A stretch of 64,000 nucleotides of DNA from Sphaerotilus uruguayifluvii (GTDB lineage: Bacteria > Pseudomonadota > Gammaproteobacteria > Burkholderiales > Burkholderiaceae_C). Shown here one piece after another: positions 1 through 8,876 of the stretch. Under the pieces are notes generated by a model. It did no database searches. It saw nothing but the letters and a program-made list of their open reading frames with translations, and was not told the DNA's origin. A program made the position numbers and the translations under genes. How positions within the stretch are numbered: the stretch's first letter is position 1; each line of letters starts with the position of its first letter. Location: positions 186,001 to 250,000 of the forward strand of contig NZ_JABSNM010000004.1 in the NCBI RefSeq assembly GCF_013294065.1. The letters run 5' to 3'.

Positions 1-1036
1 CGGTCAGCATCGCCTCGTCGACCTGCGTGCGGCCCTCGAGCAGGCGGCCGTCGGCGGCGAAGGCCTGCCCGGCATGCACGCGGATGCGGTCGCCCACGGC
101 CAGCGCCGAGGCCGCGACCAGTTCGCCGCGGCCGCTCGCGTCCAGGCGCTCGACCGCATCGGGCAGCCGGCGCATCACCGCATCGAGCGACTGGGCGGCG
201 CGCTGGCGCGCCCGCGACTCCAGCACCCGCGCGGCGAACAGGAAGCTGACGAACATCGTCAGCGAGTCGAAGTAGACCTCGGCGCCGAAGGCGCCGCCCG
301 GCTCGAAGGTGGCCGCCGAGCTGGCGACGAAGGTCACGCCAATGCCCAGCGCGATCGGCAGGTCCATCGAGACGCGCCGCTCGCGCAGGCCCGCCCAGGC
401 GCCGCGGAAGAAGGGCCCGGCGGCGAAGACCATCACCGGGATGCTGAGCACCCAGCTGGCCCAGCGCAGCAGCTGGACCATGTCGGGCGTGATGTCGCCG
501 GGCGCCGCCACGTAGGACGGCGTGGCGTACATCATCACCTGCATCATGCAGAACGCGGCGACGAACAGGCGCCAGATCGACTGGCGCGTCTGCTTCGTCG
601 CCAGCGCGACGGCCTGCGCGCCGGTGTCGGGAAAGGCGCCGTAGCCGATCGCGCGCACTGCCTCGATCAGCGCCGACACCCGGGTGCGCCGCGGGTCCCA
701 GACCACGACCGCGCGCTGGGCCGCGCCGCTGACGTCGGCGCGGCTGACGCCGTCGACCTTCAGCAGCGCCTCCTCGATCTGGCCGGCGCAGGCGGCACAG
801 TACATGCCGCCGATCAGCAGGCGCGACTGGCCGAGCTCATGGCCCTGGCCGTCGTCGATCCACTGCGTGAAGGCGGACTGCTCGCGCCGGTCGTCGACCG
901 CCGCGGCCTGCGTCGCGCTCAGGCCGGGCGTGCCGCTGAAGCGCCCCGGCACCACGGCCGCGTCCGAGCCGGACGCAGCCGAAGACGGCGTCAATGCAGC
1001 ATCGACACGGGCGGAAGGGGTGGTGGTCGTGGACAT
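1..1036 (-). CDS. ccoI: CcoI/FixI-like heavy-metal (copper) translocating P-type ATPase, N-terminal part
   Basis: Partial gene running off the left edge; about 345 N-terminal residues are visible, starting at the ATG whose complement is at 1034-1036. It should pump copper across the inner membrane for assembly of cbb3-type cytochrome oxidase. Visible features are a metal-binding GMYCAAC segment near residue 80 with a ferredoxin-like fold around it, then hydrophobic helices. The helix segment FCMMQVMMYA is typical of the CcoI/FixI subgroup, and the actuator-domain motif VDEAMLTG lies at the window edge. The phosphorylation domain lies outside the window, so function rests on the N-terminal half. 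A general CopA is the main alternative. Confidence 0.8.
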   Translation of the reverse strand, partial: MSTTTTPSARVDAALTPSSAASGSDAAVVPGRFSGTPGLSATQAAAVDDRREQSAFTQWIDDGQGHELGQSRLLIGGMYCAACAGQIEEALLKVDGVSRADVSGAAQRAVVVWDPRRTRVSALIEAVRAIGYGAFPDTGAQAVALATKQTRQSIWRLFVAAFCMMQVMMYATPSYVAAPGDITPDMVQLLRWASWVLSIPVMVFAAGPFFRGAWAGLRERRVSMDLPIALGIGVTFVASSAATFEPGGAFGAEVYFDSLTMFVSFLFAARVLESRARQRAAQSLDAVMRRLPDAVERLDASGRGELVAASALAVGDRIRVHAGQAFAADGRLLEGRTQVDEAMLT

Positions 1037-1105
1037 GAGGGGGCATGGGACGGCCGGCCGGCCGCCACGCATGCGCTATTCTTTGGGGGCAGCCCCCCTC
1101 AAAAC

Positions 1106-1669
1106 ATGATCCACATCAAGTTCAATCCGTTTGATCCCGCACGCCCCGGTTCGTCGCGGTGCACCCGGCAGCACCATTGTGGGGAATCCACCACGAAAAC
1201 GCGACAGCCCGTCCGCAGGTCGGGTGCAGGCGCGCTGCTCGCCGTGCTGACGCTGCTGTGGCCGGCGCTGTCGCCGGCCCAGTCCGGACCGCAGAAGCTG
1301 CCGGCCACGACGCTGACGGCCGGCATGCACCTGATCCATGCCGAGGTCGCGCGCACCGAGCTGCAGCGCGAGATCGGCCTGATGCACCGCCCGTCGATGG
1401 CCGCCGGCGACGGCATGATCTTCGTGTTCGAGGAGCCCGGCGTGCAGTGCTTCTGGATGCGCAACACGCTGATCCCGCTGTCGGCGGCCTTCATCGACGA
1501 CGACGGCCGCATCGTCAACATCGAGGACATGAAGCCGCAGACCGACGATCCGCACTGCTCGAAGAAGCCGGTGCGCTTCGTGCTCGAGATGAACCAGGGC
1601 TGGTTCGCGAAGAAGGGCCTCGGCCCGGGCAGCCGCCTCGGCGGCGAGCCCTTCGCGAAGAAGCCCTGA
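1106..1669 (+). CDS. DUF192 family secreted protein
   Basis: The C-terminal ~115 residues match the DUF192 family: RTELQREIGLMHRPSM, then FVFEEPG, FWMRNTLIPL and FIDDDGRIVNIEDMKP. Family members are small exported beta-barrel proteins of unknown role. A hydrophobic signal segment (GALLAVLTLLWPALSPAQS) precedes the domain, so export is likely. The start is uncertain: ATG at 1106 gives a long basic leader ahead of the signal sequence, and no closer in-frame ATG exists. It faces away from the copper ATPase and converges with the patatin gene. Confidence 0.7.
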   Translation: MIHIKFNPFDPARPGSSRCTRQHHCGESTTKTRQPVRRSGAGALLAVLTLLWPALSPAQSGPQKLPATTLTAGMHLIHAEVARTELQREIGLMHRPSMAAGDGMIFVFEEPGVQCFWMRNTLIPLSAAFIDDDGRIVNIEDMKPQTDDPHCSKKPVRFVLEMNQGWFAKKGLGPGSRLGGEPFAKKP

Positions 1670-1705
1670 ACGGAGGTCGCAGGGCGGTCGCACCGCCCTC
1701 CCCGC

Positions 1706-2632
1706 TCAGCGCGTGCGCGCGGCGATGCGCGAGCGCAGCTCGGCCAGCGTGGCCTGCGCGATCTCGCGCCCGGCGCTGATCGAGCGCCGGCGCGCCCCGA
1801 AGTCCGCGCTCGAGATGCCGGCGAGCCGCGGCCGCAGCACCACGTCGGCCTCCTTGAGCTCGAAGCTGTTGATGCTGCGCCCCATGATCGCGAAGGTCTG
1901 CAGCAGCATGCGCATCGCGTCGCCGGTGGCGCCGCCCTCCGGCGGCGAGGAGATGTCGACCGCGATCACCAGCTCGGCGCCCATCTGGCGCGCGAAGCGC
2001 ACCGGCACCGGCGCGACCAGGCCGCCGTCGACGTACTCGTGATCGCCGATGCGCACCGGCTGGAACACCGCCGGCACCGAGCTCGACGCGCGCACCGCGG
2101 TGCCGGTGTCGCCGCGCCGGAACAGGATCGGCTGGCCGTCGGCCAGGTCGGTCGCGACGATGCCCAGCGGCAGCGGCATCTGCTCGATCAGCCGCCCGCC
2201 GGTCTGCTGGCGCACATAGCGCGCCAGCGCCTCGCCGCGGATCATGCCGCGCAGCGGGAAGGCCCAGTCGGCGATCGTCGACTCGTCCATCGCGTCGGCC
2301 ATCTGCGCGAGCTGCGCGCCGCCGTGGCCGCTGGCATAGAGCGCCGCCACCAGGCTGCCGGCCGAGGTGCCGACGACCAGATCGGGGCGGATGCCGCTCT
2401 CCTCCAGCACCTGGATCACGCCGATGTGCGCGAAGCCGCGCGCCGCGCCGCCGCCCAGCGCCAGGCCGATGCGCGGCGGCCGCGGGGCCGGCCGGGGCGG
2501 CGGCACGCTGGCGGCCGGCTCGCCGGCCGGCGGTGTCGAGCAGGCGCCCAGCATCGATCCCAGCCCCAGCACGCCCAGGCCGCCCAGCAGCCGGGACAGG
2601 CTCTGGCGCCGCGTCTTCATGTCGATATTCAT
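1706..2632 (-). CDS. Patatin-like phospholipase lipoprotein (RssA type)
   Basis: 308 residues. After a twin-Arg-like basic start (MKTRRQSLSRLLGG) comes a lipobox LGAC near residue 30, so it is probably a lipoprotein. A Pro-rich linker leads to the patatin domain. The oxyanion-hole motif GGGAARGFAHIGV, the nucleophile elbow GTSAG and the catalytic Asp in YVDGG are all present, so the Ser-Asp dyad is intact. The family hydrolyses acyl esters of phospholipids; the natural substrate is unknown here. An alternative start is the Met at residue 5. It is divergent from the TauE gene, and the 37 bp between them are unusually AT-rich and probably hold both promoters. Confidence 0.85.
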   Translation of the reverse strand: MNIDMKTRRQSLSRLLGGLGVLGLGSMLGACSTPPAGEPAASVPPPRPAPRPPRIGLALGGGAARGFAHIGVIQVLEESGIRPDLVVGTSAGSLVAALYASGHGGAQLAQMADAMDESTIADWAFPLRGMIRGEALARYVRQQTGGRLIEQMPLPLGIVATDLADGQPILFRRGDTGTAVRASSSVPAVFQPVRIGDHEYVDGGLVAPVPVRFARQMGAELVIAVDISSPPEGGATGDAMRMLLQTFAIMGRSINSFELKEADVVLRPRLAGISSADFGARRRSISAGREIAQATLAELRSRIAARTR

Positions 2633-2714
2633 ATAAGCATCATCGAAAAATATAGTTTGGCATCATGAAGTGCCTCACTACAGTCGCGCATCCGAAATTC
2701 TGCTGCGCCGCCGC

Positions 2715-3521
2715 ATGGCGCCCTTGCCCACCATGACAGGCCTCACCATCGACTGGATCGCGATCGCCGCCGGCTTCGGCATCGGCCTGATCGTCGGCCT
2801 GACCGGCGTCGGCGGCGGCTCGCTGATGACGCCGCTGCTGATCTCGGTCTTCAACCTGGAGAAGGCCGTCGCCATCGGCACCGATCTCTGGTTCGCCGGA
2901 CTGACGAAAGTTTCCGGCTCGATCGCGCACCATCGCCACGGCCATGTGGACTACCGGATCACCGGCTGGCTGCTGGCCGGCAGCATCCCGGCCTCGATCG
3001 CGACCACCGCCTGGATGCATCTGGTCGGCGTCACCAAGCGTGCCGACAGCCTGCTGAGCGTGGCGCTGGGCGTCGCGCTGGTGCTGACCGCCATCACCAT
3101 CATCTTCCGTCCGGTCTGGCACCGCGTCGGCCTGTGGCTGGAGCAGTTCATCACCCCGCAGCGCCAGACGGTTCTGACGCTGCTGTGCGGCCTGTCGCTG
3201 GGCGTGATGGTCTCGCTGAGCTCGATCGGCGCCGGCGCGCTGGGCGCGACGATGATCCTTCTGCTGTACCCTCGCCTGCCGACGCCGCGGCTGGTCGGCA
3301 CCGACATCGCGCATGCGGTGCCGCTGACGCTGGTGGCGGGCCTCGGGCACGCGACGCTGGGCAACGTGCACTGGGCGCTGCTGATCGAGCTGCTGGTCGG
3401 CTCGGTGCCGGCGATCTGGATCGGCGCGCGGCTCACGAAGATGCTGCCCGACGTCTGGACGCGCCTGGCGCTGTGCGCCTCGCTGCTGCTGGCCGCGAAG
3501 AAGATCCTGATGACCGCCTGA
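2715..3521 (+). CDS. TauE/SafE family sulfite/organosulfonate exporter-like permease
   Basis: About 268 residues with roughly eight hydrophobic helices. The family signature GLIVGLTGVGGGSLMTPLLI is near the N-terminus, and a second related repeat (SLGVMVSLSSIGAGALGATM) begins the C-terminal half. TauE/SafE proteins move sulfite, sulfoacetate or related anions across the inner membrane. It lies 54 bp upstream of the sulfite reductase gene in the same direction, so a role in sulfur oxyanion transport is a reasonable inference. Start choice is open: GTG at 2670, ATG at 2715 or ATG at 2733; the last lies directly before the first membrane helix. Confidence 0.8.
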   Translation: MAPLPTMTGLTIDWIAIAAGFGIGLIVGLTGVGGGSLMTPLLISVFNLEKAVAIGTDLWFAGLTKVSGSIAHHRHGHVDYRITGWLLAGSIPASIATTAWMHLVGVTKRADSLLSVALGVALVLTAITIIFRPVWHRVGLWLEQFITPQRQTVLTLLCGLSLGVMVSLSSIGAGALGATMILLLYPRLPTPRLVGTDIAHAVPLTLVAGLGHATLGNVHWALLIELLVGSVPAIWIGARLTKMLPDVWTRLALCASLLLAAKKILMTA

Positions 3522-3575
3522 GCCCGCCGCCGCGGCTCCCGTCCGAGAACCTGAACGAACGACACGAACCCCTCC

Positions 3576-5264
3576 ATGTACCAGTACACCGACTTCGACC
3601 GCCAGTTCGTCCGCGCCCGGGCGGCCCAGTTCCGCGACCAGCTCGACCGCCACTTCGCCGGCCAGCTCGACGGCGACGACTTCAAGGCGCTGCGCCTGCA
3701 GAACGGCTGGTACATCCAGCGCCATGCGCCGATGCTGCGCGTGGCGGTGCCCTACGGCGCCATCGGCAGCGGCCAGATCCGCGCGCTGGCCGAGATCGCG
3801 CGGGTGCATGACCGCGGCTACGTGCACTTCACCACCCGCCAGAACGTCCAGTACAACTGGATCCCGCTGAGCCAGGCCGCCGACGTGATGGACAAGCTGG
3901 CGGCGGTCGACATGCACGGCATCCAGACCAGCGGCAACTGCATCCGCAACATCACCACCGACGGCCTGGCCGGCGTGGCCGCCGACGAGCTGGTCGATCC
4001 GCGCCCCTACGCCGAGGTGCTGCGCCAGTGGAGCACGCTGCACCCCGAGTTCGCCTTCCTGCCGCGCAAGTTCAAGATCGCCATCTCCGGCGCCGCCGAG
4101 GACCGTGCCGCGATCGGCTGGCATGACGTGGGCCTGCAGCTGGTCAAGAACGAGGCCGGCGAGATCGGCTTCAAGGTGCTGGTCGGCGGCGGCATGGGCC
4201 GCACGCCGATCATCGGCTCGGTGATCCGCGAGTTCCTGCCCTGGAACCAGATCCTGGTCTACCTGGAAGCCGTGGTGCGGGTCTACAACCGCTACGGCCG
4301 CCGCGACAACGCCTACAAGGCGCGCATCAAGATCCTGGTCAAGGCCGAGGGCCAGAAGTACTTCGACCAGGTCGAGGCCGAGTTCCGCCAGATCCTCGAG
4401 AACGACCCGGACGGCGCGCTGCACCTGATCCCGCAGGCCGAGCTCGACCGCGTCGCGGCCTGCTTCACCCGCCCGGCCGGCGTCGAGCCGCTGGCCGAGC
4501 CGGCCGCGGACGCCGACGCGCCGCTGGCCTACCAGCGCTGGCTGCAGCGCAACGTGCACGCGCACCAGGTGCCGGGCTGGCGCGCGGTGACGCTGTCGGT
4601 CAAGCGCGCCGGCCAGGCGCCGGGCGATGCCACCGATGCCCAGCTCGACGCGGCCGCCGACCTGGCCGACCGCTTCTCCTTCGGTGAGCTGCGCGTCACG
4701 CACGACCAGAACCTGCTGCTGCCCTGGGTCAAGGCCAGCGACCTGCCCGCCGTCCACGCCGCCGCCAAGGCCGCCGGCTACGCCACGCCCAACATCGGCC
4801 TGGTCACCGACATGATCGCCTGCCCGGGCGGCGACTTCTGCGATCTGGCCAACGCGCGCTCGATCCCGGTGGCGGCCGAGCTGACCGAGCGCTTCGCCGA
4901 CCTCGACGAGGTGTTCGATCTCGGCGAGATCGACCTGCACATCAGCGGCTGCATCAACTCCTGCGGCCACCACCACAGCGGCCACATCGGCATCCTCGGC
5001 GTCGACAAGGACGGCAGCGAGTGGTATCAGGTGACGCTGGGCGGCTCGGACGGCTCGGCTCACGCGCCGCTGGCCGTGCCGGGCAAGGTCATCGGCCCGT
5101 CGTTCGCCGCCAGCGAGATCACCGACGCGGTCGAGGCCATTCTCGACACCTACCGCGAGCTGCGCCAGCCCGACGAGAAGTTCATCGACGCGCTGCACCG
5201 CATCGGCCTGGACCCCTTCAAGGCCGCCGCCAACGCCCAGCGCACCGCCACCGCCCGCGCCTGA
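3576..5264 (+). CDS. cysI: Nitrite/sulfite reductase, siroheme hemoprotein (CysI type)
   Basis: 562 residues. Ferredoxin-like half domains alternate with siroheme [4Fe-4S] domains, as in sulfite and nitrite reductases. The cluster and siroheme ligands are visible as CPGGDFC and GCINSCGHHH (C-x5-C ... C-x3-C). An N-terminal FTTRQNVQYNW segment matches the siroheme/substrate-binding region. It should reduce sulfite to sulfide in the cytoplasm. It heads a run of same-strand sulfate-assimilation genes with short gaps. No flavoprotein CysJ is present, so electrons may come from the ferredoxin/ferredoxin reductase pair at 9.7-11.1 kb, which is an inference. Confidence 0.92.
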   Translation: MYQYTDFDRQFVRARAAQFRDQLDRHFAGQLDGDDFKALRLQNGWYIQRHAPMLRVAVPYGAIGSGQIRALAEIARVHDRGYVHFTTRQNVQYNWIPLSQAADVMDKLAAVDMHGIQTSGNCIRNITTDGLAGVAADELVDPRPYAEVLRQWSTLHPEFAFLPRKFKIAISGAAEDRAAIGWHDVGLQLVKNEAGEIGFKVLVGGGMGRTPIIGSVIREFLPWNQILVYLEAVVRVYNRYGRRDNAYKARIKILVKAEGQKYFDQVEAEFRQILENDPDGALHLIPQAELDRVAACFTRPAGVEPLAEPAADADAPLAYQRWLQRNVHAHQVPGWRAVTLSVKRAGQAPGDATDAQLDAAADLADRFSFGELRVTHDQNLLLPWVKASDLPAVHAAAKAAGYATPNIGLVTDMIACPGGDFCDLANARSIPVAAELTERFADLDEVFDLGEIDLHISGCINSCGHHHSGHIGILGVDKDGSEWYQVTLGGSDGSAHAPLAVPGKVIGPSFAASEITDAVEAILDTYRELRQPDEKFIDALHRIGLDPFKAAANAQRTATARA

Positions 5265-5299
5265 GCCGCGGCCGACCGACATCCGGAACACGACACACC

Positions 5300-5827
5300 A
5301 TGAAGTTCATCGACATCGCCCATGACCCGTGGCACACCGTCGGCGGCGAGGACGGCCCGATCCCGCACCCGCAGCCCAAGGACCACCTGCTGCTGACGCT
5401 GGAGCAGTGGCATGCGGTGCGCGAGACCTGGCCGGCCGGCCTGGCCGTCGGCGTGATCCTGCCCAACGGCGTCGACGTCGAGTCGATCGTGGCCGATCTG
5501 CCGCGCCTGTCGCTCGTCGCGCTGCAGTTCCCGAAGTGGGTGGACGGCCGCGCCTACACCCAGGCCCGGCTGCTGCGGGTGCGCTACCAGTTCAAGGGCC
5601 AGATCCGCGCCACCGGCGAGGCGCTGGTCGACATGCTGCCGCTGATGCAGCGCACCGGCTTCGACGCCGTCGTGCTGCGCCGCGACCAGTCGCGCGAGGC
5701 CGCCGAGCGCGCGCTGGGCTTCTTCGCCGGCCACTACCAGGGCGCGGTCGGCGAGGCCCGCCCGGTCTTCGCCCGTCCGGCCGCGACCGGCGGCGCCGAC
5801 TTCATCAACGCCGGAGCCGCGATATGA
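5300..5827 (+). CDS. DUF934 domain protein, sulfite-reductase associated
   Basis: 175 residues from ATG at 5300, 35 bp after the reductase stop. It matches the DUF934 family, which in proteobacteria is almost always encoded between cysI-type reductase and cysH. Visible conserved blocks are GVILPNGVDVE, VALQFPKWVDGRAYTQARLLR and FKGQIRATGEALVDML. No catalytic motif can be named. The family is often listed as a probable accessory factor or electron-transfer partner for the hemoprotein where CysJ is missing, but this is unproven. The last four bases overlap the cysH start (ATGA), implying translational coupling. Confidence 0.85.
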   Translation: MKFIDIAHDPWHTVGGEDGPIPHPQPKDHLLLTLEQWHAVRETWPAGLAVGVILPNGVDVESIVADLPRLSLVALQFPKWVDGRAYTQARLLRVRYQFKGQIRATGEALVDMLPLMQRTGFDAVVLRRDQSREAAERALGFFAGHYQGAVGEARPVFARPAATGGADFINAGAAI

Positions 5828-6549
5828 GCGCGATCGCCCTGTACGGCCGCAAGAAGGCCGGCTTCGAGGACCGCCTGGAGGCCGCCCTCCAGGCCCTGAA
5901 GGACGCCGCCGCCGCCCATCCCGGCACCCTCGTCCAGGCCACCAGCCTCGGCGCCGAGGACATGGTCGTCACCGACCTGATCGCGCGCCACCAGCTGCCG
6001 ATCACCATCGCCACGCTGGAGACCGGCGCGCTGCACGCCGAGACGGTCGCGCTGATCCCGCGCATCGAGGCGCACTACGGCCTGAAGGTCGAGGTCTACC
6101 GCCCGGTGCAGGAAGCCGTGATCGAGTTCGTGCAGAAGAACGGCGAGAAGGCGATGTACGAGAGCATCGCGCTGCGCAAGGCCTGCTGCGGCGTGCGCAA
6201 GATGGAGCCGCTCTCGCGCATGCTGGCCGGGCGCACCGCCTGGGTCACCGGCCTGCGCCGCGAGCAGTCCAACGCACGCGGCGAGGTCCGCACCGTCGAG
6301 GCCGACGACCAGGGTCGTGCCAAAATCAACCCTCTGGTGGACTGGTCCTGGAACGACGTGTGGCACTACATCGCCGCCAACGAGGTGCCGTACAACCCGC
6401 TGCACGACCAGTTCATGCCGAGCATCGGCTGCGCTCCCTGCACCCGCGCGATCGCGGTGGGTCAGGAATTCCGCGCCGGTCGCTGGTGGTGGGAAGACGA
6501 ATCGGCCAAGGAATGCGGCCTGCACGTCTCCCAGAAGCCGGCGGCCTGA
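5824..6549 (+). CDS. cysH: Adenylyl-sulfate (APS)/PAPS reductase
   Basis: 241 residues. It reduces adenylylated sulfate to sulfite in the cytoplasm using thioredoxin. The PP-loop-like SLGAEDMVVTDL motif is at residues 41-52. The active-site ECGLH motif is near residue 230. Two Cys pairs, Cys121-Cys122 (CCGVRK) and Cys203/Cys206 (GCAPCTR), are the [4Fe-4S] ligands that mark the APS-using bacterial type. APS use fits the absence of an APS kinase domain or gene in this operon. It overlaps the upstream DUF934 gene by 4 bp. Confidence 0.93.
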   Translation: MSAIALYGRKKAGFEDRLEAALQALKDAAAAHPGTLVQATSLGAEDMVVTDLIARHQLPITIATLETGALHAETVALIPRIEAHYGLKVEVYRPVQEAVIEFVQKNGEKAMYESIALRKACCGVRKMEPLSRMLAGRTAWVTGLRREQSNARGEVRTVEADDQGRAKINPLVDWSWNDVWHYIAANEVPYNPLHDQFMPSIGCAPCTRAIAVGQEFRAGRWWWEDESAKECGLHVSQKPAA

Positions 6550-6604
6550 GCGCGAGAGTCGCGCCGCCCTGCCCCCCGAACACACGACGACTGTCCCCGA
6601 GACC

Positions 6605-7558
6605 ATGACCCAAACGCTTCCCGACGTGGACCACCGCCACCTCGACGCGCTGGAGGAAGAGGCGATCTTCATCCTGCGCGAGGTCGCCGGCGCCTTCGAG
6701 CGTCCCGGCCTGCTGTTCTCCAGCGGCAAGGACTCCTGCGTGGTGCTGCACCTCGCCGAGAAGGCCTTCAAGCAGAAGACATCCAAGCCCGGCGAGCGCC
6801 CGACCTTCAGCGGCCGCCTGCCCTTCCCGCTGGTGCATGTCGACACCGGCCACAACTTCCCCGAAGTCATCCAGTTCCGCGACGAGCGCATTGCCGAGAT
6901 GGGCGAGCGCCTGATCGTCGGGCATCTGGAAGACTCGATGAAGAAGGGCACGATCCGTCTGGCGCACCCGCTGGAATCGCGCAACGGCCACCAGACGGTG
7001 ACGCTGCTCGAAACCATCGAGGAGCACCGCTTCGACTGCATGATCGGCGGCGCCCGCCGGGATGAAGAGAAGGCGCGCGCCAAGGAACGCATCTTCAGCC
7101 ACCGCGACGCCTTCGGCCAGTGGCAGCCCAAGGAGCAGCGCCCGGAGCTGTGGAACCTGTTCAACACCCGCATCAAGCCGGGCGAGCACTTCCGCGCCTT
7201 CCCGATCTCGAACTGGACCGAACTCGACGTCTGGCTCTACATCGCCCGCGAGAACATCCCGCTGCCGAGCATCTACTACACGCACAAGCGCGAGATCTAC
7301 CGCCGCAAGGGCCTGCTGGTGCCGGTGACCGACGTGACGCCGCCCTCGGCTGAGGACACCGTCGAGACGGTCGACGTGCGCTTCCGCACCGTCGGCGACA
7401 TGACCTGCACCTGCCCGGTGGAATCCGACGCCGCCACCACCGCCGACATCGTCGCCGAGACGCTGCAGGTGACCGTCTCCGAGCGCGGTGCCACCCGCAT
7501 GGACGACCGCACCTCCGAGGCCTCGATGGAGCGCCGCAAGAAGGAAGGCTATTTCTGA
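6605..7558 (+). CDS. cysD: Sulfate adenylyltransferase subunit 2
   Basis: 317 residues, the usual length for CysD. It catalyses formation of APS from ATP and sulfate as the small subunit of the CysDN complex. The PP-loop ATP pyrophosphatase motif LLFSSGKDSCVVLHLAEKAF is near residue 40. HVDTGHNFPEVI and the C-terminal MERRKKEGYF are characteristic. The ATG at 6605 follows a 55 bp gap from cysH. Its stop codon shares one base with the start of cysN, so the two subunits are probably translated together. Confidence 0.95.
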   Translation: MTQTLPDVDHRHLDALEEEAIFILREVAGAFERPGLLFSSGKDSCVVLHLAEKAFKQKTSKPGERPTFSGRLPFPLVHVDTGHNFPEVIQFRDERIAEMGERLIVGHLEDSMKKGTIRLAHPLESRNGHQTVTLLETIEEHRFDCMIGGARRDEEKARAKERIFSHRDAFGQWQPKEQRPELWNLFNTRIKPGEHFRAFPISNWTELDVWLYIARENIPLPSIYYTHKREIYRRKGLLVPVTDVTPPSAEDTVETVDVRFRTVGDMTCTCPVESDAATTADIVAETLQVTVSERGATRMDDRTSEASMERRKKEGYF

Positions 7559-8859
7559 TGAGCACCGTGGAACACATCGACGCCGGCGAGGAACTGGCGC
7601 ACAAGGCCCTGCGCTTCCTGACCGCGGGCAGCGTGGATGACGGCAAGAGCACCCTGATCGGCCGCCTGCTGTTCGACAGCCGCGGCATCCTGGCCGACAA
7701 GCTCGACGCGCTGGAGAAGCGCGCCGCCGGCGCCCCGATCGATCTGTCGCTGCTGACCGACGGCCTGGAGGCCGAGCGCGAGCAGGGCATCACGATCGAC
7801 GTGGCCTACCAGTACTTCGCGACCAAGAGCCGCAAGTTCATTATCGCCGACGCGCCCGGCCACGAGCAGTACACCCGCAACATGGTGACGGCCGCCGCCG
7901 GCAGCGATGCCGCGGTGGTGCTGGTGGACATCACCAAGCTCGACACCTCGGTGCCCGAGGTGGTGCTGCTGCCGCAGACCCGCCGCCACAGCCTGCTGGC
8001 GCGCCTGCTGCGCGTGCCCAGCATCGTCTTCGCGATCAACAAGCTCGACGCGATCGAGACCGGCACGCAGGCCGCCTTCGAGGCGACCGCCCGCGCGCTG
8101 GAGAAGTTCGCGCAGGAGGCCGGCATCGCGGTCAAGGGCATCATCCCGGTGTCGGCGCTGCGCGGCGACAACGTCGCCACCCCGTCGGCGAACTGGGACT
8201 GGTACACGGGCCCCACGCTGCTGCAGCTGCTCGAGACCCTGCCGGTCACCGACGAGGCCCATGACGGCCACCTGCTGGTGCCGGTGCAGTACGTCGCCCG
8301 CGACGACGGTCAGGGCACCGGCCACCAGCACCGCGTGATGTGGGGCCGCATCGCCCACGGCGGCGTGAAGGCCGGCGACACGGTGCAGATCTACCCCAGC
8401 GGCGAGACCGCGGTGGTGGCCGAGGTGCGCCACGCCGGTCTGGTGGTCGACGGCTGCGAGGCCGGCCAGTCCGCCGGCATCGTGCTGGACCGCCAGGTCG
8501 ACGTCTCGCGCGGCGACTGGATCTTCACGCCCGGCACCGCGCCGGTGCAGCAGAACTTCGGCGGCACGCTGGCCTGGCTCGACACCGAGCCGGCGGTGCT
8601 GGGCCGCAAGTACTGGGTGCGCCACGGCAACCGCTGGGTGCAGGCGCGCATCACCGCCATCGAGCACCGCCTGGACATCAACACGCTGGAGCAGGTCGAG
8701 GCCGAGCAGCTGTCGGTCAACGAGATCGGCCGCGTGCAGATCCAGACCCAGCAGGCCCTGCCGGTCGAGGCCTATGCCGACAACCGCGTCGGCGGCGCGC
8801 TGATCGTGGTCGACCCGACCACCAACCGCACCAGCGGCGCGCTGCTGGTCGGCGCCTGA
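7558..8859 (+). CDS. cysN: Sulfate adenylyltransferase subunit 1 (GTPase)
   Basis: 433 residues. It is the GTPase subunit that drives APS synthesis by CysD. Elongation-factor-like motifs are all present: P-loop GSVDDGKST, DAPGHEQYTRNM (G3) and NKLD (G4), followed by two beta-barrel domains. The protein stops at the usual CysN length and has no fused CysC kinase domain. Start ATG overlaps the cysD stop by one base. Confidence 0.95.
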   Translation: MSTVEHIDAGEELAHKALRFLTAGSVDDGKSTLIGRLLFDSRGILADKLDALEKRAAGAPIDLSLLTDGLEAEREQGITIDVAYQYFATKSRKFIIADAPGHEQYTRNMVTAAAGSDAAVVLVDITKLDTSVPEVVLLPQTRRHSLLARLLRVPSIVFAINKLDAIETGTQAAFEATARALEKFAQEAGIAVKGIIPVSALRGDNVATPSANWDWYTGPTLLQLLETLPVTDEAHDGHLLVPVQYVARDDGQGTGHQHRVMWGRIAHGGVKAGDTVQIYPSGETAVVAEVRHAGLVVDGCEAGQSAGIVLDRQVDVSRGDWIFTPGTAPVQQNFGGTLAWLDTEPAVLGRKYWVRHGNRWVQARITAIEHRLDINTLEQVEAEQLSVNEIGRVQIQTQQALPVEAYADNRVGGALIVVDPTTNRTSGALLVGA

Positions 8860-8876
8860 GTCCGGACGGCCGAGCC

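Noticed and set aside
74-1105. Long plus-strand extension upstream of the DUF192 gene
   Set aside because: It is antisense to the copper ATPase and has no family similarity, so the DUF192 start was placed near its signal sequence.
2640-5291. Minus-strand open frame of 883 codons opposite the TauE and sulfite reductase genes
   Set aside because: It is rich in Arg, Gly, Ala and His, matches no family, and mirrors a strongly recognised gene on the other strand. It is an artefact of high GC at third positions.
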